Of a stretch of 64,000 bases of DNA, positions 12,247 through 24,445 are shown in pieces. Position 1 is the first letter of the stretch. Every line of letters starts with the position of its first letter. Below the pieces are notes generated by a model that did no database searches, had not been told where the DNA came from, and saw only the letters and a program-made list of their open reading frames with translations. The stretch comes from Rhizopus sp. PT2906 (lineage: Eukaryota; Mucoromycota; Mucoromycetes; Mucorales; Rhizopodaceae): contig JAMYHX010000077.1 in assembly GCA_025529335.1 (NCBI GenBank), positions 53,007-117,006 on the forward strand, given 5' to 3'. The translations under genes were made by a program, and so were the position numbers.

Positions 12247-12949
12247 TTACAAGTGCTTTTCGACTTCTTCGGCAATAGATTTTGGTTCAGTGGTAGAAGC
12301 ATAACGCTTAACAACCTTTCCTTCACGATCAATCAAGAATTTCTAAACAAAGTTGAATCAGTTACAAGTTTCACTTTAAGATTTATAAAAAATGTTACCT
12401 CAAAGTTCCACTTGACGCGCTTCAAACTGATAAAAAAGGGAAAATGATATCAGCTCACACATTATTCATGACGTATAAACGCTTTTACTTACCCCAAGAT
12501 ACCAGGTTGAGATTCTTTCATCCATTTCCACAAGGGGGCTTCGTTATCTCCATTAACCTCACTATGAAACGATCAATATTTCATCTTGAATAAGTTTTTG
12601 TCAACTTACACTTTGGAAGTCAAAGGAAAAGTGACACTCCAGTTAAGAGAACAAAAGTTTTGAATTTCTTCTTCTGAGCCAGGTTCTTGACCACCAAATT
12701 GGTTACAAGGAGATCCGATGATAACAAATCCTCTATCCTTATACTTTTGATAGAGTTCTTCCAAGCCAGCATATTGCTTGGTGAATCCACACTTGGAGGC
12801 AACATTGACAACCAAGACAACCTGGATATATTATTAGCCTTTGATTTCTTTTACCAACTCTAGTTCTGCTTTACCTTTCCCTTAAGATCGGCTAAATTCC
12901 AGTCTTCGCCCTTGATATTTTTAACTGTAAAGTCGTATAAAGTAGTCAT
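12247..12949 (-). CDS. Glutathione peroxidase, 2-Cys (Gpx3/Orp1 type)
   Basis: Five exons (12949-12875, 12821-12610, 12561-12493, then two short ones to 12247) encode about 160 aa. The peroxidatic Cys36 is in VNVASKCGFT, Gln66 in CNQFGGQEP, the resolving Cys82 in IQNFCSLNW, and the Trp-Asn pair in KWNFE. A Cys at 36 and 82 matches the spacing of yeast Gpx3/Orp1, which uses thioredoxin and relays peroxide signals. No targeting peptide is evident, so a cytosolic role is likely. All catalytic residues are present. The 3' end converges on the lipase gene. Confidence 0.93.
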
Positions 12950-13451
12950 TTTTGTTTTTTAGTAAAGAAAAAAATTAAAAAAAAAAGGACTTGCATTAAA
13001 TATATTTTCTGATTTTTCGGCCTGATGAAGGGCCGCGTAAGAAATAATTGACTTTTTTGGCGATGATGAACAACAGCCAACAAGAGGCCAGCTTTGTCAT
13101 TTTTGCTTACTAGAGTATTCTAATTTTCATACTCCGAATTTCTACCTTGAAGCATAGTATATGTTAATATGCTGAGATAACTATACGAATACTTTCATAT
13201 ATTGTATTGTCTCTAATAAAAAGACTATTTTTTATGATTACAAAAAAAAACGACATCAATTTATATACACAAGCAGAATACTTCATGTGCCATGCAATGA
13301 TTTTCTTATTCTTGCAGTTCGTCCGAGCCGATCAAGACTAGTAAATTAGCTCCGGGCAATAGTTTGTTCCTGGACTGGTTTTCTAAAAATAGTATCTTTG
13401 ATTATCGTTAATTCTTTCCACTTATTCCCCTTTTATTAAAGAATAGTAATC
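12950..13451. other. Intergenic, promoter side of glutathione peroxidase
   Basis: AT-rich DNA. An A-rich stretch just upstream of the peroxidase ATG is probably its 5' UTR. No gene seen. Confidence 0.5.
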
Positions 13452-15572
13452 GTGTCTGAGAGCTTAGTTTTAGAACAATACACACCCTTTCCTAGGGAAA
13501 CTATTGCTGATATTGACTCTTGGAAAAATATCACTGAAAATTCGCCTGCTCATCATGCAGTATGTTGGGTTTATAAGGAAAAGACGAATAATGATATGTC
13601 TACTTTAAACGAAGACGGCCAACCTATGCCAAAGCGCGTAACAAGAAGAAGCATCATCTGGAAAATTAAGTACATATGCCATAGATCTAGAACCTATAAG
13701 AGTCGTGCTGGTGTACAGACAAAAGACGAATCATCTAAAAGCCGGCCAATCCAGAAACCAAGCAAGAAGATCGATTGCAGATGCTATGTTACTGTCACCT
13801 GTTATTTCGTAACACCTAGTCAGGTTACCATTAAGCTTCATAATGAGCATAAACATCTTTCGGACTTTTTGATGATATCTCTTTTTTGCCTTTATCCGAT
13901 AATACGAAGGAAGCTATATTGCAAAAGTTACGTAAAGGCTATGGTAGAAGAGACATATGAGCTGCAATTCAACGTCATTTAATGAAAGGATAAGAGGTCT
14001 TTTTCCTGAAGCTGCTAGTTCGTCATCCTCTTCAGTATATGTTGTACATCGTGATCAGTTTGTCCACTCAGAAGATGTTTATAACATATATAAAAAGGTT
14101 CAAGAACTATCGTATAAAAAACACAACGATCGGAAAGAATCGATCAAGCTTTGGTTGAAAGATCTTCAGCAACAACGAGGTTACTTTACCTATATTGCTC
14201 AAGATTTTGAACAGAGCTATACATTTGGCTTTATTTCTCCATGGCAAAGACAACAACTAATTCGAGCTGACTCATTTTGTCTGGATGTTACACATTATGT
14301 GTCTAACATAACCAATGTTATATTATATAGCATTGTCGTTAGACGTTCCATTACAGGAAGTGGTTGCCCAGTCGCCTTTTTTCTTTACTAATGATCATTC
14401 AATGATTCCAATCGCGCGCTTTTCAAGGTTTATCAAGAATCTTGGACCTGATCAACAACTTCCTTGCTTAAGGAAAATAACAATCGACGTTTCCGCCACT
14501 GAACATGCAGCCATTACAGGAGCCTTTGACTCTGCCGTCAGTATACAATGATGTCTTTTCCATGTCAGCAGAGACTGGATGAATCAAATACGCAAGAAAG
14601 TCAAGTTAGGAAGCGCCTCTGCCAACAATGCTGTTCATAGAAGCATGATAGCAGCTCTTAAGAGTTTGATGTGAGAAAGTTCAACCCAAATGCTCACCCA
14701 GAAGCTGCTACATTTCCAACAGGAGTTTTCAGTACATGCGGATTTCATGGCTCACTTTACCCGAAAGTACCTTATTGTTGATAAGTCCACGCATTGGTCT
14801 GCTGCCTACCAACTACAAATGTTCACCAGTATGGAAACAAACAACTATATTGAGAGTTGGCATAACCAATTGAAGACAAATTATTTACAAAGAAAACTGG
14901 ATCACTTAATCTTCATCTTGGTTGGTGATGTTCATACCGATTTTATGCACAATACCGTAAGGATGGCTGCTAATATCGGACGTATGAGCTCAAAGACTAG
15001 AGAGGCAAGAAAGAGAATGATTGCAGCAGAAGAGATCACTGAAAAGGTTTGTTATATTGTCAAGTCTTTCACGGCGGAAGTTGTATACGATATATCGACT
15101 GAGCAAGGAATGATGACTGCTTGTAACTGCATAGACTTTCAACCAAATAGGCGTGCCTGTAAGTATATGTATTTGGTTTATCGCTTCGATAAAAGCTATG
15201 TGGTTTACAGCCAAGGTAGATTGTTACGATAGTAATAAGAGAAATGCTACAATGTACTTATATTACCTAGAAATTGACTCTAGCTTGAGAATTCATACTA
15301 TGGATAATACTTATCCAGAATACTGTAGAGAATGATCATATCGAAGCAGTTACTGATAGCTCTGATATGCTTCAATCAGAAGTACCATCTGAAGCTGGAG
15401 ATAGAACGGATGAGGTGTTGACAAGCATTACAAGTGTATGCAGACAAGCTTTAGAAAGTTGTATATATATAACTTTTGAAAATAACAACAGACTGTTACA
15501 GATATATAATGAGCCAAGACAGTTGTTGTCAGCTAATGAAGAGATGCAGCTTCCACCAAATATAAATATGTA
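13452..15572 (+). pseudogene. MULE (Mutator-like) transposase, frameshifted
   Basis: A MULE transposase can be read across several frames. The N-terminal zinc/FAR1-like block is 13600-13860 (PKRVTRRSIIWKIKYICHRS ... KKIDCRCYVTV ... LHNEHKH). A middle block covers 13985-14390 (SYTFGFISPWQRQQLIRADS, then LDVTHYVSNITNVIL, the first catalytic Asp region). A third block covers 14395-14550, and a C-terminal block 14690-15230 ends in a SWIM-like motif, CNCIDFQPNRRACKYM, where the last ligand is Tyr in place of His. A 1-nt frameshift near 13862, a TGA near 13948 and further shifts near 14390, 14550 and 14680 disable it. The first frame has no ATG. Terminal repeats were not identified. Confidence 0.8.
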
Positions 15573-16021
15573 AACACAAGAAAAAATCTTATTTCTTAGC
15601 CATACAAGTTAGCAAAATAAGTAAATCGGTGTCCTTTTGACACACTTGGCTTTATCCTCTCTTTACAGCTCATCCCAATTCAGGCACAGTTATTACTATA
15701 TCTTTACAATTGATCAATTTGGGAAGTTAAAGTCGTGAAGAGATAATGAAAAGGTATAATTGTTTATATAAACGTTCGTCTAATGTCTTTCACATGGCTA
15801 TATTTTAGAGAGGATATATGCCTAGTAGATCCTTAGCAGCCATACTTTCCTGCTTTTTGCATGTTATGGCTGTCATTTCCTTCCCTCTGTTAATACCCCC
15901 TTTCTGTATGCGTAATCCTGAATGGTTTAAATCAACTTATCGCTTTCCTCTCTCTCTCTTTCTATTTGTCTGTCTTTCTTTATCTATAAATCAATATCTT
16001 TTTTTTTATTCAACAACAACA
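15573..16021. other. Intergenic, nothing recognised
   Basis: Pyrimidine-rich DNA on the plus strand downstream of the BolA gene. Short frames only. Confidence 0.5.
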
Positions 16022-16394
16022 TTATGCTTGCTTCTTCTTTTCCCATTCTTCAGGAGTAAAAGATTTCTACAAGAAAAAAAAACAATCAGAATCTGACCAT
16101 TAATTCCAAAGGTTTTATTACCTGAGTAAAAGCGTGTACTTTACTGATTTCTTCTTTTAATGCTTCATTAACAAGTTTATGTCTAGCCAAAAGACGCTTT
16201 CCTTCAAACAAAGGCGACACAATCACTACTTCAAACATTTGTCCACAACCTGCTGACAAATCTTCAACTTCCTATCTTGTTTTTAGTTCAAGCAGCAATA
16301 AATGAGAATAGCAATTTACAGCATGCTGTGCTTGAAGGCGTTCAATAATAACTGCCTTGAGTGATTCAGAAGTAATACCAGAGTTGGTTGACAT
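16022..16394 (-). CDS. BolA family protein (BOLA2-like)
   Basis: Three exons join in frame: 16394-16320, 16271-16122 and 16066-16022, giving 89 aa. It starts MSTNSGITSESLKAVIIERL and contains the BolA core VEDLSAGCGQMFEVVIVSPL, with a conserved Cys, then LLARHKLVNEAL and the terminal HAFTQ-KSFTPEEW. The Cys and His residues that bind a [2Fe-2S] cluster with monothiol glutaredoxin are present. No presequence is seen, so this is probably the cytosolic BOLA2-type protein, which acts with a CGFS glutaredoxin in iron sensing or delivery. The last exon is only 15 codons. Confidence 0.92.
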
Positions 16395-16493
16395 TTTAAT
16401 ACAAGACAAAAAGGAAGTAAAATTACGGTCGGGCTTAGTTTTTCAGACAAACAGAAATTTGAATTAAGATGTGTTAGTATTCAAACAGGGTGT

Positions 16494-17630
16494 GTTGTAC
16501 AGTGCCTCCAACAAGTAATGTCACAGCCAATCAAAATCAATATAACTGGTCAATTAAAAACGATGTCATTGGTCAGCCAAAATTAGTTTTATATGAAGGA
16601 GAATATGTGCGTTATACAGTCCAGGATAAAGCTAGGTTTTTCGATCTGAAGATTGAAAAGTGTATGACTGCATCAGCTGCAGCAAAGCAGTTGGGCATGC
16701 ACACTCGAACAGCTTATAGATGGGTTAGTATTTTTGAGAGCTATAAAAAAGTAGGTCGTAAGTGCATCTTAACTGAAGAGCATAAAACGACTGTTATCGA
16801 CTTCATTAATGCTAATCCCTATGCTACTGTTGTTGAAGTGACTGAGAATTTATTGAAGCGATTTCAAGATCTTAAAGTATCACGCAGCACTGTTAATAAC
16901 TTTATGAGACGTGGGTGTGACCTTTCGTTGAAGAAGGCTGATTTTCATTCTGTCGAAAGAAATAGTCAAGCAAAGCTTGAAGAGAGATATGATTGGGTTC
17001 GTAAATGGGAAAACACGGATATGAACCTTTTGGCGAACTGCGTGTTTCTTAACGAGTCTGCTTTTGATATCAATATGAAACGCTCCAGGGTTTGGTCTAA
17101 AAAAGGTACGCGTGCCATTGTTGCCAGACCTACTACGAGGGCAAACACAACATCTATGTTGGGCACTATTTCTGCTGCAGGTTTGATTGTAGTCGGCGTA
17201 GAAAAACCAAGACCTGTTAAGAAGAGAAAGGTTAATGGATATATAAGCTCAGGAACTGTAACAGGCCATTATATCAGTTTCTTAAAAACGACTCTCGATG
17301 AAACGGATAAATATCCACATATGGAAGGTCATTATATAGTGATGGATAATGCACCCATTCACACACATGAGAACATGAAGAAGTATATTGAGTACCAAGG
17401 ACATAAATGTGTGTACCTTCCTACTTATTCTCCTGAGCTTAACCCAATAGAACAATTCTGGGCAGTGGCGAAGAGCAAGGTAAAACGTCATAGGGTCTTT
17501 GCAGGAAGACACGTTATCAAAAATAATTACGGAATCCTGCAACAGCGTGGAAAAATGTTACTTCAAGGACTTTGTTTCGCATTCTTACAAGTGTTGGGAT
17601 AAATGTTAAAACAAAGAGTCTTTGTAACAA
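16494..17630 (+). pseudogene. IS630/Tc1-type DDE transposase with frameshifted tail
   Basis: An almost complete transposase frame of about 370 codons. It has an HTH region (SASAAAKQLGMHTRTAYRW-like), FLNESAF (first catalytic block with Asn where Asp is expected), VMDNAPIH (second Asp) and YSPELNPIEQFW (Glu). Near 17506 the frame slips by one base. The family-like tail (EDTLSKII... FVSHSYKCWDKC) is readable only in the next frame, to about 17630. The terminal-repeat sequence TACAGTGCCTCCAACAAG lies at about 16497, inside the apparent 5' end of the frame, so no proper ATG remains. No right end was found. A second, worse copy lies at 51.34-51.89 kb on the minus strand. Confidence 0.85.
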
Positions 17631-18250
17631 CAATTTTATAACGTCAACAATGCAGCGACTGAAGAATAATGTGCTGTTAAAAAAAACTTCTTCTTCACTC
17701 ACTCTTTTTTTATTTTTATTTTTATTTTTAGCAGCTTCCCCTTTTAATATGTCAAAGCCAACCTCCGTATTTCTTGTCCATCGTTGTTTTATCAGCAACT
17801 CATGCATGATCAAATTTTCCACAGCACGATATGCTAAAGGATAGGCAAGGATACGCGAAAATCACTGCGGGGAAAAAGCTCCATTTATTTATACTGGGGT
17901 TTTTGCGTTGATCTGCTCCAATAGAGCAGATCAGAAATAATTCCAGCGCTTCAATCCTTTGGTAATGCTCATTGTGTGTTCAATTACGTGCTTGCCTTAT
18001 CGACAATGATCTTCCTCGATTAAACCACGTATTTTTTTTTGTTTCAACTAATCAATGGTCTTCAAACATACAACTACACTAAATCCAGAGGCATGTTGGC
18101 CGGTATAAGCAGCAGTTAATGAGGTGGCTGGAAGGGATTGCGCATCTTCCGCCAGTTATGCCGAAGATGGAGATTACATGGACGTTTGCAGTTCTTTGAT
18201 ACGGAGAAGAGCTGCAGGATCTTCGACATGGGTAAGGTTTGTGCATGTCG
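17631..18250. other. Intergenic with a perfect hairpin at 17909-17933
   Basis: The only structure seen is TGATCTGCTC-CAATA-GAGCAGATCA, a 10-bp perfect stem with a 5-nt loop. The rest shows no gene; 18079-18250 may be the eroded 3' end of the adjacent pseudogene. Confidence 0.5.
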
Positions 18251-19102
18251 TTAATCGATGACCTCCGAGTGAGCAGCAGTAACACACAGTCTGTCAAAGG
18301 CATCCAAGGCCTTGAGGATGGTGGGTATCTCGGTGGCCAAACTGGGCAAGCTTTGGAGGCTGTCCGGAATTATGATGTGAGCAAGAGAGATGAGAGTGTA
18401 TAGGCTTTGTGTCAGTAAAGTAAGCAGATAAAACATTACAGTCCTTCCAATGACCTGGATGGCCAAGATTCCTTCAAATAGCTGGTCGTCGAGTGCTTCT
18501 TTGCAAAAAATAATAACCTTGATCAAGTCTTTGCAGACGACGAAATGGTTATCACCTTGTATTGCCGGTTTTGCCTCACCATAAGCAAGGCTACTTGTCC
18601 ATTTGACACCGCAGGACTTGGTCACCCACATATCCGAACGGAGCCTTGAGGGATTATCGACTTTAGCCTTCAAAGTGGCCTCATCAGTCCAGCGCAGATA
18701 AACACCATTGTCAGGGTCATCGAAGAATCCTGTCAAAAAGAGATCAACAAAGCGAGAGCAAAGCTCTATCTCATTCATGTCTTCCTCCAAGGCGACAAAT
18801 GGGAGCTTCAAAATCATACCAGCGAATGCTTTGTCCAACTTCTTTTCCTGGACATGTAATGTCAACAATTTCAACTTGATCTACGCTTCATCTCGACTGA
18901 TACCTTTGTTCAATAGTTTGTCAATGATGTCAAGGAACTGGGTGGTTGTTGTGATGGGCATGGACAAGCGTTTGATGTCAAACATCTGATGAATGTGATC
19001 ATTGGTTGCTCGCCAGTCATTGTAACTGAAAAATGAATGTACTTCGTTAGGATATTTGCTGGATTTCAAGAGAAGTACTGAGGTTGATGCAAGGTGTTGC
19101 AT
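18251..19102 (-). pseudogene. Multicopy-family gene with in-frame stop, nuclease-like D...ExK motif
   Basis: Two minus-strand frames, 19102-18881 and 18874-18251, are in the same phase and separated by one TAG, so a single ancestral protein of about 280 aa is interrupted by a premature stop. The second part reads ELCSRFVDLFLTGFFDDPDN ... LRWTDEATLKAKVDN ... RSDMWVTKS ... SLAYGEAKPA ... FKAEAL-like helices. The spacing of RSD and GEAK resembles the D...ExK core of PD-(D/E)XK nucleases; that is inference. I recall similar sequences as abundant in Mucorales genomes, function unknown. Related broken pieces lie at 32.7-33.4 kb. Confidence 0.55.
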
Positions 19103-19394
19103 TTACCCTATAAATACTTAATCTTGTTGTATGAGATTGCTATAAATCTATACTCTAAGAATGAATAACACAAAGATACTGACAACAATACATACTATTA
19201 AAATATATCGCAACATGCCCAACTATCATTGGCCATAATTGGGTTCTCTCTCTCGTCTTGATCTTAATAAAGAGGTTATATAAAGACTCATTGACTTGTA
19301 CTTCTCTTATAATTTTCCATTGTTCTGATCAATACTTCAGTGAGTAAACATATAGAGAGATTATGAGCATCTTAATCAAAGTGTATCCTGAGTT
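19103..19394. other. Intergenic, nothing recognised
   Basis: AT-rich spacer before the dispersed repeat. Confidence 0.4.
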
Positions 19395-19870
19395 GGGTCA
19401 GCAATAAGCAGCCCGGACAAGCGAAGAAAAAAGAGAGTGAGAGACAAGAGAGGAGAGTAAGGAAGAGAGGAACCAAAGGAGTGGAAGGGGTTGAATGAAT
19501 GTCTGGGACCAAAGTTTGGTAAGAACCAAGCCATCCCTAGCCGACACCGAGCTAGTTTTGATTGTGATCTACAATACTACAGATCAGATTCTTACAAGAG
19601 TAAAGAGTATAACATTACCTTAGAACTAACTGGCGAATAGCTGGTCTTACTTTGGTCCAAAGAAGTCAAGATCAGACTATTTATATGAAGTCTCTAACAA
19701 CCTTTTCAGTTACGTGTGTTATTCATAAGTGTTGACCACATTTATTTTATACTCAAAAATATCAAGCTCATTTTATGTATTAAATGTTGTCTTTTTAAAT
19801 AATAAAGAAGACATAGAAAATCAACTAAAGTTTTGATTGTTATTGAGCTTGTAATGTGTGCGAATAATTT
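19395..19870 (+). repeat. Dispersed ~450-bp repeat, copy A
   Basis: Matches 25455-25905 in the same orientation. Shared blocks include CCCGGACAAGCGAAGAAAA at the start, then CTGGGACCAAAGTTTGGTAA, then CTACAGATCAGATTCTTACA, then AGTCAAGATCAGACTATTTA, then TCAGTTACGTGT near 19710. A purine-rich stretch separates the first two. No protein is conserved between the copies. It could be a solo LTR or a SINE-like element; clear TG...CA ends were not seen. Confidence 0.75.
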
Positions 19871-19935
19871 ATGAAAATAGTGTATATCAAAATATCAAAA
19901 AAATACAAGAAAGATTATCTACTTTTATTATTTCT

Positions 19936-21305
19936 CTAAAAAACGGATTTTTGAATCACAAGGTGTGTCTTGGGAGGCTTGCCATAGATGGGTTCATGTG
20001 TTTCTATAGAGACGATTAGTTAAACATCTCAAATAGTGTGATGATCACTTACTCATTATTTCACTGTAGATCTTGCTGACAGTTTCATCCCATTCTTCAC
20101 GGAAGAAGGAGGCACCAGTAGGCTTCAATCCATAAGATTGTGCTAATGCCTTGACATCAAAAGCCTCTCGTTGATTTACTTGAAGATCAATCTTTTCCTG
20201 ACCCTCGTTAGGTTGTTCAAATGCAATCAAGGTGTATCTGTGATATTTGGTTCCCTTTTGAGGGTGAGGTGGAACATAGTCTAGTACAACATCACCACCT
20301 GTCACTATTGATTCTGTAGCTGACAATGGAACATTGGCTCTGTTCAAATGATCGATTAGCTGGTGTGTATAAAAAGAATAAAGGACTTACAATAACCAGT
20401 GGCAGTGTTGCTGATAAGCCTTGTTAGCCACATCAGGTGAATCTATATATAGCGTGAATATATTTCTTTTTGAATATTTCTTTTAGGTTACCTGGATCGA
20501 CCAACATGATGGTATAGAATCGTGTTTCAGTATGGAAGTTGGTGATTTCAATTTCTGGTCGTTCAATACTCTATCATCACATTGTTTAGTTTCTACAATA
20601 GGATAAAAAAACTTGCTTACCTGTTCAGGTTTAATAAAGACACCAGGCTCCACAGTTCCTTCAGACAAGTTGATGTTGACTTGAACCGATGGGTTTAAAT
20701 CGAGAGGTAAGATATCAGGAATGACATTCATTTGAGTTAAACGTTCCATTAGTTTTCGCTTGGGTTCCTTTTCAAACTGCTTTTGACGCATGTAACGATA
20801 TACTGGTTTTGACATGTCAACTGTTTCAAGGAGTATTAGCTCTTTTTTTCTTCGTCTTTTAATTAATTAAGCTTACTCTTTCCAAGCTTAAAGTTCTTTT
20901 GAACTTCAGGTTCATTTAATTCTGCCTTTACTTGTAAATCAAACTTTAAGGCTTGAAGTGCTGCCAATTGAGTAGGTGAACCGTCTATACGTGTTTATAT
21001 ATGTGTGTGTATATGTTCAATCAGTAAGTAATACTTTTTCCATTTCTTTTTTTTTTTTACTTTTTGACAAACGAGTGATTTCCTTTTCAACTCGATTCAG
21101 CATGTTCAATCGTTCCTTTTTGTCTGTTTCAATTAATTTAAGTGCTTCCTTATACGCTGTAGAGGAGGCCTGTCGAACCGCTGTTGAGATCTACGTTTGG
21201 GGGTTAATTTTGAATATTTTATGTTGTTGCTTCATATATTACGTTGGTTCTTTTGGAAGCACAACGGGACAGCTTGAGGGCCTGCTTGGATACTGTTGAA
21301 AACAT
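19936..21305 (-). CDS. MRPL35: Mitochondrial large-subunit ribosomal protein mL38 (MRPL35)
   Basis: Translation starts at ATG 21305. Exon 1 (MFSTVSKQALKLSRCASKRTN) is a basic mitochondrial presequence. The next exons run from 21190 through SSTAYKEALKLIETDKKERL, QLAALQALKFDLQVKAEL, MSKPVYRYMRQKQFEKEPKR and NVIPDILPLDLNPSVQVN. The C-terminal half is a PEBP-like fold (HCHWLLANVPLSATESIV, VPPHPQKGTKYHRYTLIAFE). The last exon, 20003-19936, gives HEPIYGKPPKTHLVIQKSVF and the stop, after a GTAAGT donor that otherwise reads into a false stop at 20045. mL38 is a PEBP-domain component of the mitoribosomal large subunit. Gene structure is coherent over about six introns. Confidence 0.88.
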
Positions 21306-21783
21306 ATGGCTTGTCCTCGTTCTATAAAAAAAAGAGAAAGACAAGTTGAAAGAGGGGCCTAAGCCTGGCTTGTCACTTTGTGACTTGGATTTTTCATCAT
21401 TTTAACCCAGCTTTGAAAAAAAAAAGTGGCAAAAATTTTGCCCAATAAGAAAGTGTTCTTCTCGTTTTCTCCCCCCCCTCTTTTTCCCCTCTTTTCATGT
21501 TTAAACTAACAGATCAGCCTATGGGATAACACTCTTTTTTATAAAACATGTGTGAAACTGAGATGATACATTAGCGTCATTTTTTTTCTTTAATTAGCTT
21601 GAAATGATCCTAATTGGAAGCAGAAATAGCAGATATACTTTTAAGTCAAAGAGATCTTTTTTTTTAATCAAGCAATAGATTAAAGCCCAAAGGATAAAGG
21701 ACCCAATTATATATATATAAAAAAAAAGACCAAAAACATGCACACATTTATTGAAAAGGAAAAAAAAAAAAAGAAAATTTGTA
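21306..21783. other. Intergenic between two head-to-tail minus-strand genes
   Basis: Promoter side of mL38 and 3' side of the next gene. Contains T, C and A runs and nothing recognisable. Confidence 0.45.
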
Positions 21784-23114
21784 TTACAAGAAAAAGTGAG
21801 TATATTGTCTGCTCTCGACATGAACTTCCATTTCAGTCAATTTATATTCATTGAGCTCTTGTTTGATCTTCATAGCGATCACTGGTGTGAGTTTTTGGCA
21901 AGTGGCATTTGCATCACATCGACGATCATAATCACTTGCCGAGAAAGTCTCGTGGACCTGAATAGTAGAGCAAAATTGGATTCTTCGGTTTGTACAGACA
22001 AGAGAACTTGAAGAAGAAGAAGCAGTTGGCTTCAGTTTAGGTGAAGAGTGTAAGCCGATACCATAGTGTAGTCCAACAGGATTGGGCTTTTTGAAAACTT
22101 CATCTGGATGTCGATTAGACGAAGATGAAGAAGAGGGTGTAGGTGAAGGTAGTGCTTCGGGATGATAAGGGAATCGTTGATTGCTGTTGTTTGTGATGAC
22201 AGGAGGAGGTAACCGGGAAAATGAAGAACGTGATGATACTGCTGAATTTGGAGAATCAGGAGTTATATTATGATAATTATTATTGTTATGAGTATTATTG
22301 TAATTGCGGGCTAAAAAAAATTGAGTTATGTCAATTCGATACAACAATCAATAACGTTTACCTTTCATTCCGCCTTTTCGTTTATGATTCACATCGACCC
22401 TTAATTCTGGTTTCTTTTTTGTGCCTTCATTGTTGTTTGATTCTTCCATAATGGGTTCTTGTATCGAGCTCTTTTGAAACAGATTTGTAAGAGAGGCAAT
22501 AGATCTTCTTCTGAAAGAAAGTTTGCTTGCTGTGCTTTCGGTTGTCATGACAGAAGAAGCAGATGAAGCAACTGATGCATTGGACCCATTCCTTTCTCTC
22601 AAAAAGGACAAATCTTTGTTGCTAGATTTGATGTTGCTCATACTAAACACTTTTCGAAGCCTTTTTGAAAATGATACTTTTGAACTGGTCGATACTTCTG
22701 ATACGCCTGATTGGATGGAAGATGCAATCGAAGGCCGTCTTGGTGCTAAAGGCTCCTGTGATGGCAGGATAGTATTGTTGAGATTACTCTTTCGTCTCTC
22801 AGATGAACTGGGTTTAGGTCTTATAGGAGTCGATGTTGACTTTTGTAATGGGATTGAGCAGTTGTTGCTAGGCTTTCTTGATCGTCCGTGTTGTATCCAT
22901 GGAGACTAATAAAAAGACACGTTGTTTAATAATAAATATGCAATAGGGAAATAAATATAAAAATAAAATCATAACCATAAAGGGTTATGTTGTGTAACAA
23001 TACCTGTTGTAAAGTGTTATTATTTGTTAGGTAATTTGATAAAGCGATATCTTCATCATCCGTTGCTGAATGAAGTGAAATTGGATTAGCGTGTTGTAGA
23101 GTGGTTGTAGCCAT
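21784..23114 (-). CDS. Conserved fungal protein with C-terminal Arg-Ile-x-Phe motif
   Basis: Three exons join in frame: 23114-23004, 22905-22362 and 22310-21784, giving 393 aa. Most of it is Ser/Asn/Pro-rich and disordered. The last 70 residues are ordered-looking and resemble a block I remember from fungal polarity/PP1-related proteins: RRIQFCSTIQVHETFSASDY, DRRCDANATCQKLTPVIAMK, then EVHVESRQYTHFF at the very end. RIQF fits the RVxF docking consensus of protein phosphatase 1, so a PP1-regulatory or polarity role is possible (inference). No membrane segment or enzyme motif is present. Confidence 0.65.
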
Positions 23115-24373
23115 TTTTAAGGATAGAGTTTACAAGGATAGATACAGACGAAAATAGACGAAGATAAAAATAAAAAGTGTGTGTGTATGTGTGGAGAATA
23201 AGGAGAGGAGGAACAAAATAGAAAGATTAAAAAAAAGAGAGAATTTATATAAAAAAATTTGTATTTACAGACAAATAAATGATGAGATCGAATAAAGTAA
23301 AATAATCAAAAGAATAAATAAATACTTTAATTAGATAAGCATAAAATAAACAGAAAGAAATAAAGAAGAAGAAAGAAAGTAGTAAATAAGAAAGAAAGAA
23401 GGGAGAAGGAGAGAGAGAGAAGAGAGGAGGAGGAGGGGGGAACGATGAGAAAAGGCAATGGGTTCTTTATTGTTGTACATAAACTCCGTCCTAAATTGTA
23501 TTCAAGCATGATTTCCCTTTCCAATAAAATAAGAAATCACCGACAATGGCAATAGTTCCTGTTTAAGAAATAGAGAAATTGGGGTATCTTTAATACTATG
23601 AACATAGCCTTGATGCGAGAGTAGTTCTTTACCCAATTAAACAAGTGTGTAGGAAGGGCCAATGTGTGGCTGAGAGTCAGTAATATAAAGACAAACAAAC
23701 AGAGAAAAATAAAGTGTATATTATGTAATGTAACACGAATAAGTTGAAATAAATGCATTAAAGAACTAAAAACACCACTATTTGAAGCATGAAATTGTAA
23801 AATGATTAGTTGTAAGACAATGAAACATTCTTTTTTGCTTGTTCGGATTGCCATGACAACTCGAAAACTGGTTGATTATCTTTAATGCATACAGTGTCCA
23901 TTATTCTATATTTATCCATATGTGTAATTTAATGACTTGGGTTATTTCGCTTGTAATTGTAAGATTATCTTTATCATCAACTTCTTGCCATGATCTTTGT
24001 ATAAGCTTCAGTGCATAGATCTATCATTATCTATGACTACTTTACACAAAAGCAAATTGGACATGTTTCATATTATGCTTTTACATGTCTTGCGGTATCT
24101 CGTACAAGTATTTGTTAATGAATATGCACTAGATTTCAAAGAAAAAAGTTTAATTGTGTTTTGGCATTACTGAAAATGAATTCAACCTTGTAGAATACAT
24201 CCAAGATCTACTTTTATCGAACAATGTACTACTCCCACAGTCAGATATTGAATTACATTCTCACTTCACTAATCAGGTGTTGGGGTGTCCTCTTCGTATA
24301 TCAACAAACAACCAATCTGGGAAGAGGAGCAGTCATTGCCTCTTAAATTAATTCTAAAGGGTCGATTGTATTA
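23115..24373. other. Intergenic, purine-rich, no gene seen
   Basis: Upstream of the previous gene there are GT and GA repeats (23180-23440) that probably include its 5' UTR. The rest is AT-rich. ORFs on both strands look random. Confidence 0.5.
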
Positions 24374-24430
24374 CAGTACTTCCAACAAGCCAATTAAAAT
24401 TAATGTCGCTATCCAATTAACAATGGTGTG
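24374..24430 (+). mobile_element. Solo terminal fragment of the IS630/Tc1 family
   Basis: TACAGTACTTCCAACAAG and the sequence after it resemble the terminal repeat at about 16497 (TACAGTGCCTCCAACAAG) and the inverted end at 39.54 kb. No transposase is attached. Confidence 0.45.
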
Positions 24431-24445
24431 GCTGACCAGTTGAAA

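Noticed and set aside
16490..16560. Transposase start at 16490
   Set aside because: It begins at GTG and its first codons lie in the terminal repeat; no genuine ATG start is visible.
17517..17822. 101-aa minus-strand frame
   Set aside because: Antisense of the transposase tail.
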